A stretch of 64,000 bases of DNA from Scopulibacillus daqui (GTDB taxonomy: Bacteria; Bacillota; Bacilli; Bacillales; Sporolactobacillaceae), in the NCBI RefSeq assembly GCF_016908855.1, contig NZ_JAFBER010000010.1:1-64000 (forward strand), written 5' to 3'. Made by a program: the position numbers and the translations under genes. Below, piece by piece: positions 1-7,412 of the stretch. The stretch's first letter is position 1; the number at the start of each line of letters is the position of its first letter. Under the pieces are notes generated by a model. The model saw only the letters and a list, made by a program, of their open reading frames with translations. It was not told the origin of the DNA and did not search any database.

Positions 1-237
1 ATACTAACGTATAAAGAAAACTTGCCGATTGGCGAGCCGGGAGGCGAAGACAGAGGCTTAGTTGCCCTTATACTTAGCACCTTTAATTGGCTGCAACGTC
101 GAGAAGGCTTCCGGTCAGCCAATTGATCATACTAACGTATAAAGAAAACTTGCCGATTGGCGAGCCGGGAGGCGAAGACAGAGGCTTAGTTGCCCTTATA
201 CTTAGCACCTTTAATTGGCTGCAGCGTCGAGAAGGCT
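1..237. repeat. Tandem 128-bp direct repeat, two copies, upstream of ypsA
   Basis: Bases 1-109 and 129-237 are the same sequence with one difference (A at 95, G at 223). The period is 128 bp. The 19-bp tail of the first copy (110-128) is not repeated after the second. The first copy holds an inverted repeat, AATTGGCTG (87-95) with CAGCCAATT (115-123), whose second arm is lost in copy two. It begins at the window edge, so more copies may lie to the left. I see no convincing gene in it; it looks like an intergenic repeat element of unknown role. Confidence 0.85.
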
Positions 238-349
238 CTAAGCCATCCTTTTTAGACGGCAGCCAAGCAAAGATGGCGTTGTGGATTTAAAACCTAGATT
301 TTATTTTTACATGCTTTACTATATTTTTTGATATTGGAGGGTGATTTTA

Positions 350-925
350 ATGGGCAGCGCGGTGGCCGTTACTGGCTATAAACCAAACGAACTCGGTATA
401 TTCACCCAAAAGCATCCTGGGATTGACGTCATTAAATATACTTTGCGGACAAATATGATAAAACTCATCGAAGAAAAGGGGATTGAGTGGTTTATTATCA
501 GCGGCCAGCCAGGTGTTGAACTTTGGGCTGGAGAAACAGCGTTAGAATTAAAAGAAGAATATCCGCAAGTTAAGTTGGCGGTATTAATGCCTTTTTTAGA
601 GCAAGAGGAGCGCTGGCCGGAACATGTCAAAACCATATACTATGATGTATTGGCACAAGCGGATTTTGTTGAAGCCATTACACAGCGCCCGTATGAACAC
701 CCCGCACAGCTTCGCCAGAAAAATGATTTTATTATAAGAAAAAGCGATGGCATGTTGATTGTGTATGATGAAGAGACGCCTGGATCGCCGCAATATTATT
801 TAAGCCCTGCCAAGCGGAAGCAAGCGCATGATCATTACCCTATTATTAAGATTAACCGCTATGATTTGGAACTGGCTTCCGAAGAATTGAGGGAGCAGGA
901 TCCGGACTACTGGGCACAAATGTAA
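350..925 (+). CDS. ypsA: YpsA-like SLOG-family protein (DUF1273)
   Basis: About 191 residues. It shows the hallmarks of the YpsA/DUF1273 family of the SLOG (Rossmann-type, nucleotide-sugar-binding) superfamily: an N-terminal GYKPNELGIF segment, a central ISGQPGVELWAGE segment and a late KSDGMLIVYDEE segment. B. subtilis and S. aureus YpsA have been linked to cell division and oxidative stress, and the gene usually lies next to gpsB, as here. ATG 350 is preferred because GGAGG at 336-340 sits 9 bases upstream; a GTG at 341 would abut that ribosome binding site. The family assignment is firm but the biochemical activity is unknown. Confidence 0.93.
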   Translation: MGSAVAVTGYKPNELGIFTQKHPGIDVIKYTLRTNMIKLIEEKGIEWFIISGQPGVELWAGETALELKEEYPQVKLAVLMPFLEQEERWPEHVKTIYYDVLAQADFVEAITQRPYEHPAQLRQKNDFIIRKSDGMLIVYDEETPGSPQYYLSPAKRKQAHDHYPIIKINRYDLELASEELREQDPDYWAQM

Positions 926-999
926 TTGACATTTTACTGCATTTTTGAAAAAATAATAAGCACATACTACCAATGTGTGAAACGTTGAGGTGATGTTCA

Positions 1000-1308
1000 T
1001 TGGATAATAATAGAATTAGCCAGCTAACAGCAAAAGAAATTGCAGAAAAAGATTTTAAAAGTGCCATGAGAGGCTATAACATCGTAGAAGTTGATGAATT
1101 TCTTGATATCATTATTAAAGATTATGAGGCATTTAACAGAGAGATTATGCGTCTTCGTCAAGAAAACCAACGTCTGAAAAGTGAAATGGGGACTCAAAAA
1201 ACAGAGCCAAGGCGTCCGCTGGCACCGCAAGGGCAGACGAATTATGACATATTAAAACGTTTGTCAAATCTGGAAAAGCATGTGTTCGGCAGCCGTTTAA
1301 GTGAATAA
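1000..1308 (+). CDS. gpsB: Cell division protein GpsB (DivIVA family)
   Basis: A 102-residue protein. The N-terminal DivIVA-like domain (about residues 1-65) has the lipid-binding-loop and coiled-coil pattern [20 protein letters not shown] followed by [15 protein letters not shown] short linker leads to a C-terminal helical trimerisation segment ([16 protein letters not shown]). In relatives GpsB couples penicillin-binding proteins to the divisome and shuttles PBP1 between septum and side wall. The TTG start at 1000 follows GAGGTGATG at 986-994. It lies 74 bases after ypsA and is followed by the rnpB promoter, the order seen in B. subtilis. Confidence 0.96.
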   Translation: MDNNRISQLTAKEIAEKDFKSAMRGYNIVEVDEFLDIIIKDYEAFNREIMRLRQENQRLKSEMGTQKTEPRRPLAPQGQTNYDILKRLSNLEKHVFGSRLSE

Positions 1309-1359
1309 TTTGCCATTGGCTTCACGCACTTAGTGCAAAATGGTTTTTTGATTTTCCTC

Positions 1360-1388
1360 TTGACTTATTTGGGTTTAAGAACTATAAT
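1360..1388 (+). promoter_or_regulatory. SigA-type promoter of rnpB
   Basis: TTGACT at 1360-1365 and a perfect TATAAT at 1383-1388 are separated by 17 bp. This predicts a transcript start near 1395, just before the first paired base of the RNase P RNA at 1401. Confidence 0.9.
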
Positions 1389-1400
1389 TGTAATTCGTGA

Positions 1401-1813
1401 CGCATTATTGCGTTCGGGTAATCGCTGTATCCGTTTGACGGATATAGAGGAAAGTCCATGCTCGCACGATCTGAGATGATCGTAGTGTTCGTGCCTAGCG
1501 AAACCATAAGCTAGGGTAGTTCGGCTCAGGCTGAACTAACGGCAAGGAAACAGCCTAAGTCCCTTTAGGGATATGGCTCAGTACCTTTGAAAGTGCCACA
1601 GTGACGAAGTTCTGCTGGAAACAGCAGAAGTGGAACGAGGTAAACCCCGCGAGCGAGAAACTCAAATTTTGGTAGAGGAACTCTCCTGAAGGAATTCAAC
1701 GGATGGAGGGACAAGCTGATGCTTGTAGATAGATGATTACCGCCGGAGTACAAGGATTTTATCCGATTGCAGTACAATGGTACAGAACATGGCTTATAGA
1801 ACGTAATAATGCG
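1401..1813 (+). ncRNA. rnpB: RNase P RNA, type B
   Basis: Recognised by the Bacillus-type core: the 5' block GTTCGGGTAATCGCTG (from 1412), then GAGGAAAGTCCATGCTCGCAC, the GAAAGTGCCACAGTGACGAAG block, GTGGAACGAGGTAAACCCC, the type-B feature CAAATTTTGGTAG and the 3' block ACAGAACATGGCTTATAGAACG. The P1 helix is closed by CGCATTATTGCGTTC (1401-1415) pairing perfectly with GAACGTAATAATGCG (1799-1813), which sets both ends. It is the catalytic RNA that removes 5' leaders from pre-tRNAs. One conserved segment is quoted only in part because of length. Confidence 0.97.
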
Positions 1814-1824
1814 ATTGTAGTGTT

Positions 1825-1855
1825 AAAGCCCATATCAAGGGCTTTTTTTATTTTT
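1825..1855 (+). terminator. Rho-independent terminator of rnpB
   Basis: Stem AAGCCC / GGGCTT with loop ATATCAA, followed by seven T residues. Confidence 0.85.
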
Positions 1856-1982
1856 AATGGTTTTTTAGATTTAATGATATTGGGAAATACATAATAACAG
1901 CGGAAAAGAACTTATTCTCTATTTTGTCATAGCATTTTAAAATGAATCGTTGAACATATAACAAATGTTGGAGGAAAAAAAG

Positions 1983-3125
1983 ATGGCGTTAACGCTGATT
2001 GCGACTACAGCTATGGGACTTGAATCTATTGCTGCGAAGGAATTAAGAGCACTTGGTTATGAAGATATCCAAGTGGAAAATGGAAAAATTATTTTTACAG
2101 GCGAGCCGATTGATATATGCCGGGCAAATTTATGGCTGAGGACGGCTGATCGCATTAAATTAAAAATCGGCGAATTTAAAGCTGCTTCATTTGAAGAACT
2201 GTTTGAACAGACAAAAGCATTGCCTTGGGCCGATTATTTGCCGGTCAATGCTGAATTTCCGGTGACAGGCAAATCAGTAAAATCCCAGCTCTACAGTGTT
2301 CCTGATTGTCAGTCAATTGTAAAAAAAGCAATTGTCGAAAACCTTAAGCAGCACTATCATCAAGAATGGTTTGCTGAAAATGGCCCGCTCTATAAAATTG
2401 AAGTGTCTTTGTTAAAAGATCAAGCGACTTTAACGATTGATACAAGCGGCGCGGGTCTGCACAAACGAGGATATCGCTATTATCATGGTCAGGCGCCTTT
2501 AAAAGAAACCTTGGCAGCTGCCCTTATTATGTTAACGAACTGGACGCCGGACCGCCCGTTTGTTGATCCCTTTTGCGGTTCAGGGACATTGCCGATAGAA
2601 GCGGCGCTTATTGGGCAAAATATCGCACCCGGTTTTAACAGGGATTTTGTTTCTGAAAGCTGGCCGCTTATTCCTCAGGCAGATTGGGAAAAGGCTCGCG
2701 AGGAAGTGGAGGATCTTGCGAAATACGATCAGCCGCTCAACATTATAGGGACGGACATTGATCATAAAATGGTGGAATTGTCGGCTGGCAATGCCCTTGA
2801 AGCGGGATTGGGCGATTTAATTCAGTTTAAGCAAATGCAAGTCTCTGACTTTACGAGCAAGGAAGAGTACGGATGCATGGTCGGCAACCCTCCTTACGGT
2901 GAAAGAATGGGCGAATACAAGCAAGCTGAAGCAATTGCCCGGCAGCTCGGTCAGCTTTACCGTGAATACCCGACTTGGTCGTTTTATTTCATTACATCTT
3001 TTGAGGAATTTGAGAAGGCATTTGGCAAAGCGGCGTCAAAAAAACGCAAGCTGTATAACGGACGCATACGTACGGATTACTACCAATATTTCGGGAAGCG
3101 CCCGCCTCAGACACCGAAAGAATGA
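1983..3125 (+). CDS. ypsC: THUMP-domain 23S rRNA N2-guanine methyltransferase (RlmL/YpsC family)
   Basis: 380 residues. It has an N-terminal THUMP RNA-binding region (about residues 1-155) and a C-terminal Rossmann-type SAM methyltransferase. The SAM loop reads DPFCGSGTLPIEAAL, an acidic ribose-binding residue lies in GTDID, and the catalytic NPPY motif is VGNPPYGER. Relatives methylate a guanine N2 in 23S rRNA, but which position this one modifies cannot be told from sequence. ATG 1983 is chosen because GGAGG (1970-1974) sits 8 bases upstream; an ATG at 1965 would include the ribosome binding site in the coding region. It follows rnpB as in B. subtilis. Confidence 0.93.
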   Translation: MALTLIATTAMGLESIAAKELRALGYEDIQVENGKIIFTGEPIDICRANLWLRTADRIKLKIGEFKAASFEELFEQTKALPWADYLPVNAEFPVTGKSVKSQLYSVPDCQSIVKKAIVENLKQHYHQEWFAENGPLYKIEVSLLKDQATLTIDTSGAGLHKRGYRYYHGQAPLKETLAAALIMLTNWTPDRPFVDPFCGSGTLPIEAALIGQNIAPGFNRDFVSESWPLIPQADWEKAREEVEDLAKYDQPLNIIGTDIDHKMVELSAGNALEAGLGDLIQFKQMQVSDFTSKEEYGCMVGNPPYGERMGEYKQAEAIARQLGQLYREYPTWSFYFITSFEEFEKAFGKAASKKRKLYNGRIRTDYYQYFGKRPPQTPKE

Positions 3126-3191
3126 TCCCTGCAGGATATTGCTTTGAATGTATCGAAATGATAAGCAAATCCATATAGAAAGCAGGGATGT

Positions 3192-4712
3192 ATGATGCCG
3201 TCAATCAAAGACATTGAAAAAGGGTATTTTGAGTATGTCAAAAAGATCATGGACTTCGAAGAAGCGATTTCGTTAATGGCCTGGGACCTTCGGACAGGTG
3301 CGCCAAAAAAAGGGGCGGAACAGCGTTCGGAGGTTATCGGCACACTGTCAAGTGAAGTGTTTCAGATGTCCACTTCTGAGGAAATGAGATACTATATTGA
3401 CGCGTTAACTGATCCTAGTGTACAAGATGAATTAAGCGAAAAAACAAGAAGATCTGTTGCGTATTCTAAAAAAGAATATGATAAAAATGTGAAGATTCCT
3501 GAACAGGAATATAAAGATTATGTGATTCTTCAGGCCAAAGCGGAAAGCATCTGGGAAGAGGCCAAGGAACAGGCTGATTTCGGTATGCTTCAGCCTTATT
3601 TAGAGAAAATCGTTGCTTATAAAAGACGCTTTGTAGAGTATTGGGGCCATGCCGGCAATCCATATGACCGGCTCCTTGATTTATATGAGCCGGGTGTTAC
3701 TGTTCAAATGATTGACAAAGTGTTTGGAGAACTCCGTGAACAAATCGTTCCGTTAGTGCAAGAGATTTCAGATGCGAGAGAGCGTCCGCAAACCTCATTT
3801 TTATATAAACCATTTGCTAAGGAGAAGCAGCGAGCGTTCAGCCTGCATATTTTGAAAGAGATAGGATATGATTTTGATGGCGGACGCCTGGATGAAACAG
3901 GCCACCCGTTTGCCATTTCTTTAAATCCGGGTGATGTCCGTGTAACGACGCGCTACGATGAGAAAGATTTTCGAACGGCTGTTTTTGGAACCATTCATGA
4001 AGGCGGTCATGCGCTGTATGAACAAAATATATCCAATGAATTGACGGGAACGCCGTTGGCGAACGGCACATCGATGGGGATCCATGAATCGCAGTCGCTG
4101 TTTTTTGAGAATTTTGTCGGACGGCATTTTGCTTTTTGGGAGAAGTATTATGACAGCTTAAAACAGTTCGCGGACGGACAATTTGACAGCGTCTCTTTAG
4201 AAGACTTTTATAAAGCCATTAATGTTTCCTGTCCGTCTCTGATTCGCCTTGAGGCGGATGAATTGACTTATCCGCTTCATATTATTATTCGTTATGAAAT
4301 TGAAAAAGCCTTATTTAATGATGGTTTGGAAGTCGGTGATTTGCCTGGCATCTGGAATGAGAAATATGAAGAGTATCTGGGCTTAAGGCCTGAAAATGAT
4401 CGGGAAGGCGTACTGCAAGATATTCACTGGTCAGGCGGAGATTTCGGCTATTTTCCTTCTTACGCGTTAGGATATTTATATGCGGCTCAATTTAAGCACG
4501 CCATGCTTAATGACATTCCCCGCTTTGACGATATGTTAAAAGAGGGAAATATTAAGCCGATTCGCGAATGGCTGACGGCAAACATTCATCAGTACGGACG
4601 AATGAAGAAACCGGCAGAAATCCTTAAAGATGCGACCGGAGAAGAATTGAACGCTAAGTATCTCATTGATTATTTGAGCAAGAAATACCGCAATGTTTAT
4701 CAATTGGTCTAG
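3192..4712 (+). CDS. ypwA: M32-family metallocarboxypeptidase (carboxypeptidase Taq type)
   Basis: 506 residues, the usual length for M32 carboxypeptidases. The zinc site HExxH-type motif is seen as TIHEGGHALYEQ (HEGGH), with the downstream IHESQS segment supplying the third ligand. The family signatures WDLRTGAPKKG near the N terminus and NPGDVRVTTRYDE are also present. It removes C-terminal amino acids with broad specificity in the cytoplasm. The start at 3192 has only a modest ribosome binding site (AGCAGGGA) and ATG 3195 is equally possible. Its gene order matches B. subtilis ypwA next to ypsC. Confidence 0.95.
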   Translation: MMPSIKDIEKGYFEYVKKIMDFEEAISLMAWDLRTGAPKKGAEQRSEVIGTLSSEVFQMSTSEEMRYYIDALTDPSVQDELSEKTRRSVAYSKKEYDKNVKIPEQEYKDYVILQAKAESIWEEAKEQADFGMLQPYLEKIVAYKRRFVEYWGHAGNPYDRLLDLYEPGVTVQMIDKVFGELREQIVPLVQEISDARERPQTSFLYKPFAKEKQRAFSLHILKEIGYDFDGGRLDETGHPFAISLNPGDVRVTTRYDEKDFRTAVFGTIHEGGHALYEQNISNELTGTPLANGTSMGIHESQSLFFENFVGRHFAFWEKYYDSLKQFADGQFDSVSLEDFYKAINVSCPSLIRLEADELTYPLHIIIRYEIEKALFNDGLEVGDLPGIWNEKYEEYLGLRPENDREGVLQDIHWSGGDFGYFPSYALGYLYAAQFKHAMLNDIPRFDDMLKEGNIKPIREWLTANIHQYGRMKKPAEILKDATGEELNAKYLIDYLSKKYRNVYQLV

Positions 4713-4743
4713 AAATCGATTAAAAGTATATTGAGGTGTTCTA

Positions 4744-5163
4744 ATGACTATTAACAATCCCAAGCCGGACGAGCTTAATCGTATTTTAGAAAAGGCAAAA
4801 AGAATTGCTGTTGTCGGTTTGTCTGATAACCCGGAGCGGACATCATATAAAGTTTCAAAGCATATGTTGGAGGCCGGTTATGAGATCATCCCTGTCAATC
4901 CGAAAGCTGACAAAATTTTTGGCATTGAAAGCGCCAAGTCTCTAAAAGACATTAAGGATCATGTCGATATCGTTAATGTCTTTAGGAGAAGCGAATATTT
5001 ATTGGATGCTGCAAAGGAAGCGGCCGAAATAAAACCTGATGTTTTTTGGGCACAGTTAGGCTTAGTGAACGAAGCCGCTTACGATTATTTACAAGAACGC
5101 GGCATTACGGTCGTTATGGATCGCTGCATTAAAGTTCAGCATGAACAAATGAAAAACAGTTAA
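4744..5163 (+). CDS. yneT: CoA-binding domain protein (YneT/YccU family)
   Basis: 139 residues forming one CoA-binding Rossmann domain. The glycine-rich opening is AVVGLSDNPERTSYKVSK, then IPVNPKADKIFG, and a late CIKVQHE segment is typical of stand-alone YneT/YccU proteins. It resembles the CoA-binding domain of succinyl-CoA synthetase alpha but lacks the catalytic half, so it probably binds CoA or a CoA ester. GAGGTG at 4733-4738 precedes the ATG. In B. subtilis this family member also lies near parE. Function unproven. Confidence 0.9.
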   Translation: MTINNPKPDELNRILEKAKRIAVVGLSDNPERTSYKVSKHMLEAGYEIIPVNPKADKIFGIESAKSLKDIKDHVDIVNVFRRSEYLLDAAKEAAEIKPDVFWAQLGLVNEAAYDYLQERGITVVMDRCIKVQHEQMKNS

Positions 5164-5171
5164 TGCTATTT

Positions 5172-5206
5172 GCCCCATCATGACACCTTGATGGGGCATT
5201 TCAAAG
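5172..5206 (+). terminator. Hairpin terminator after yneT
   Basis: Perfect 9-bp stem GCCCCATCA / TGATGGGGC with an 8-base loop (5172-5197). The downstream tail is only moderately T-rich (ATTTC), so termination may be partial. Confidence 0.6.
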
Positions 5207-5365
5207 CTTTGAATGATTTTGGCACTTGTATGTTTGCAGGGAAATTGTTTTAATACATAAAAGGCAACCTGAAAAATAATAGACATATATTTTAAGAAAG
5301 ATTTACAACAAGGCAATGATTTGTACAGGTCTAAAGGCTTTCATTGAAAAAATATTGATCTTAGT

Positions 5366-5394
5366 TTGTATAGAAACATCTGTTCTGGTATGAT
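5366..5394 (+). promoter_or_regulatory. parEC promoter with an embedded LexA-type box
   Basis: TTGTAT (5366-5371) and TATGAT (5389-5394) are 17 bp apart. The spacer carries AAACATCTGTTC (5374-5385), one base from the Bacillus LexA/DinR core GAAC-N4-GTTC. A repressor bound there would cover both promoter elements. In B. subtilis parEC belongs to the SOS regulon, which supports the reading. Confidence 0.7.
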
Positions 5395-5441
5395 TTAATG
5401 AGATAATGGCTGTTGATTGTCGTTGAAGGGAGTTTTTCTAT

Positions 5442-7412
5442 TTGGCAAAACAAACCGCATATAATGATGAGACTATTCAAGTACTTGAGGGCCTTGAAGC
5501 CGTCAGAAAAAGACCGGGGATGTATATTGGCAGTACAGACGCCAAGGGACTTCACCATTTGGTATACGAGATTGTTGATAATTCGGTGGATGAAGCTTTG
5601 GCAGGATATGGCGATGAAATCATTGTCACTTTATATAAAGACAACAGTGTCAGCGTTGCCGACCATGGCCGCGGAATGCCAACCGGCATGCACCGGACGG
5701 GAAAACCTACTCCCGAAGTTATTTTTACTGTCCTGCATGCAGGCGGAAAGTTTGGCCAGGGCGGCGGCTATAAAACGAGCGGTGGTCTTCACGGCGTCGG
5801 GGCTTCGGTTGTTAATGCTCTTTCTGAATGGCTTGAAGTCACAATCAGAAGGGACGGTCATGTTTTCAAGCAGCGGTTTGAAAACGGCGGTCATCCTGTG
5901 ACGACGCTGGAAAAGACCGGCAAGGCGAAGGGGACAGGTACGACTATTCATTTTAAGCCTGACGCAAACATCTTTAGCACGACAACATTTAATTTTGATA
6001 TATTAAGCGAACGTTTGCGTGAAGCGGCTTTTTTATTAAAAGGTTTAAAGATTGTTCTCATTGATAAACGTTCCGGACAAGAAGAGACATACCAATATGA
6101 TTCTGGCATCAAAGCCTTTATAGAATATTTGAACGAAGAAAAAGATACGCTTCATTCAGTTGTATCCTTTGAGGGCGCAGCTAACGGCATTGAAGTTGAC
6201 GTAGCTTTTCAATTTAATGACGGCTATTCCGAGAACATCCTTTCTTTTGTTAATAACGTGAGAACCAAGGATGGCGGCACGCATGAATCAGGCTTTAAAT
6301 CCGCTGTCACTCGGGCTTTTAATGATTACGCACGGAAGACTTCTTTATTAAAGGAAAAAAGCAAAAACTTAGACGGCAGCGACATCCGCGAAGGTTTTAC
6401 AGGCATCGTTTCGGTTAGAGTCCCTGAGCAAATGCTGCAATTTGAAGGGCAGACAAAAGGGAAGCTGGGAACCACGGAAGCGCGCTCGGCGGTTGATGCT
6501 GTTGTTTCTGAACAGCTTACTTATTTCTTAGAAGAAAATCCAAAAATCAGTGAAATGCTGATAAAGAAAGCCATTAAAGCGGCACAAGCTCGTGAAGCAG
6601 CTCGCAAAGCCCGCGAAGAAGCACGAAACGGAAAGAAAGGAAAGCGCAGGGAAACTGTTTTAAGCGGCAAATTAACGCCGGCGGCTTCCAAAAACCCGGC
6701 AAAAAATGAACTGTACCTCGTCGAAGGGGATTCCGCCGGCGGTTCAGCCAAGCAAGGCCGTGATCGAAAATTTCAAGCGGTACTGCCTCTCAGGGGAAAA
6801 GTGATTAATACGGAAAAAGCTAAGCTCAGCGATATCTTTAAAAATGAAGAAATCAATACGATTATTCATGCGATAGGCGCAGGAGTCGGCGCAGACTTCA
6901 ATCTGGGCGATGTCAATTACGATAAAATCGTGATCATGACAGATGCCGACAATGATGGCGCGCATATTCAGGTGCTGCTGTTAACCTTCTTCTACCGGTA
7001 TATGCGTCCGCTTGTTGAGGCCGGTAAAGTATATATTGCTCTTCCGCCGTTATATAAGATAAGCAAAGGTTCGGGCAAAAAAGAAGTCATTGAATACGCT
7101 TGGGATGAAAAAGGCTTAAGAGCGGCTGTTCAGAAGGTCGGCAAAGGATACGTTATTCAGCGCTACAAAGGTCTTGGCGAAATGAATGCTGATCAGCTTT
7201 GGGAAACGACGATGAATCCTGAAACAAGGACATTAATCAGAGTTAAGATTGATGATTTGACACGGGCTGAGAGAAGAGTGTCAACATTAATGGGAGATAA
7301 AGTGGAGCCGCGGAGAAAATGGATTGAATCACATGTGCAATTTGGACTGGACGAAGAAACAAATATACTTGAAAACGAAAATATATCCATTACTGAGGAG
7401 GCATTTGAATAA
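5442..7412 (+). CDS. parE: DNA topoisomerase IV subunit B
   Basis: 656 residues, full length. The N-terminal GHKL ATPase shows the Bergerat fold motifs EIVDNSVDEALAGYGD, ADHGRGMPTG and GGLHGVGASVVNALS. A transducer domain follows, then the TOPRIM domain with YLVEGDSAGGSAKQGRDR, PLRGKVINTEKA and TDADNDGAHI. The C-terminal YKGLGEMNADQLWETTMNP motif is also present. ParE hydrolyses ATP to drive decatenation of sister chromosomes with ParC. The TTG start at 5442 follows GAAGGGAG with 9-base spacing. It is translationally coupled to parC (TAATG overlap). Confidence 0.97.
   Translation: MAKQTAYNDETIQVLEGLEAVRKRPGMYIGSTDAKGLHHLVYEIVDNSVDEALAGYGDEIIVTLYKDNSVSVADHGRGMPTGMHRTGKPTPEVIFTVLHAGGKFGQGGGYKTSGGLHGVGASVVNALSEWLEVTIRRDGHVFKQRFENGGHPVTTLEKTGKAKGTGTTIHFKPDANIFSTTTFNFDILSERLREAAFLLKGLKIVLIDKRSGQEETYQYDSGIKAFIEYLNEEKDTLHSVVSFEGAANGIEVDVAFQFNDGYSENILSFVNNVRTKDGGTHESGFKSAVTRAFNDYARKTSLLKEKSKNLDGSDIREGFTGIVSVRVPEQMLQFEGQTKGKLGTTEARSAVDAVVSEQLTYFLEENPKISEMLIKKAIKAAQAREAARKAREEARNGKKGKRRETVLSGKLTPAASKNPAKNELYLVEGDSAGGSAKQGRDRKFQAVLPLRGKVINTEKAKLSDIFKNEEINTIIHAIGAGVGADFNLGDVNYDKIVIMTDADNDGAHIQVLLLTFFYRYMRPLVEAGKVYIALPPLYKISKGSGKKEVIEYAWDEKGLRAAVQKVGKGYVIQRYKGLGEMNADQLWETTMNPETRTLIRVKIDDLTRAERRVSTLMGDKVEPRRKWIESHVQFGLDEETNILENENISITEEAFE

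Noticed and set aside
87-290. A 67-codon frame across the tandem repeat
   Set aside because: It simply spans the repeat and has no ribosome binding site or family resemblance.
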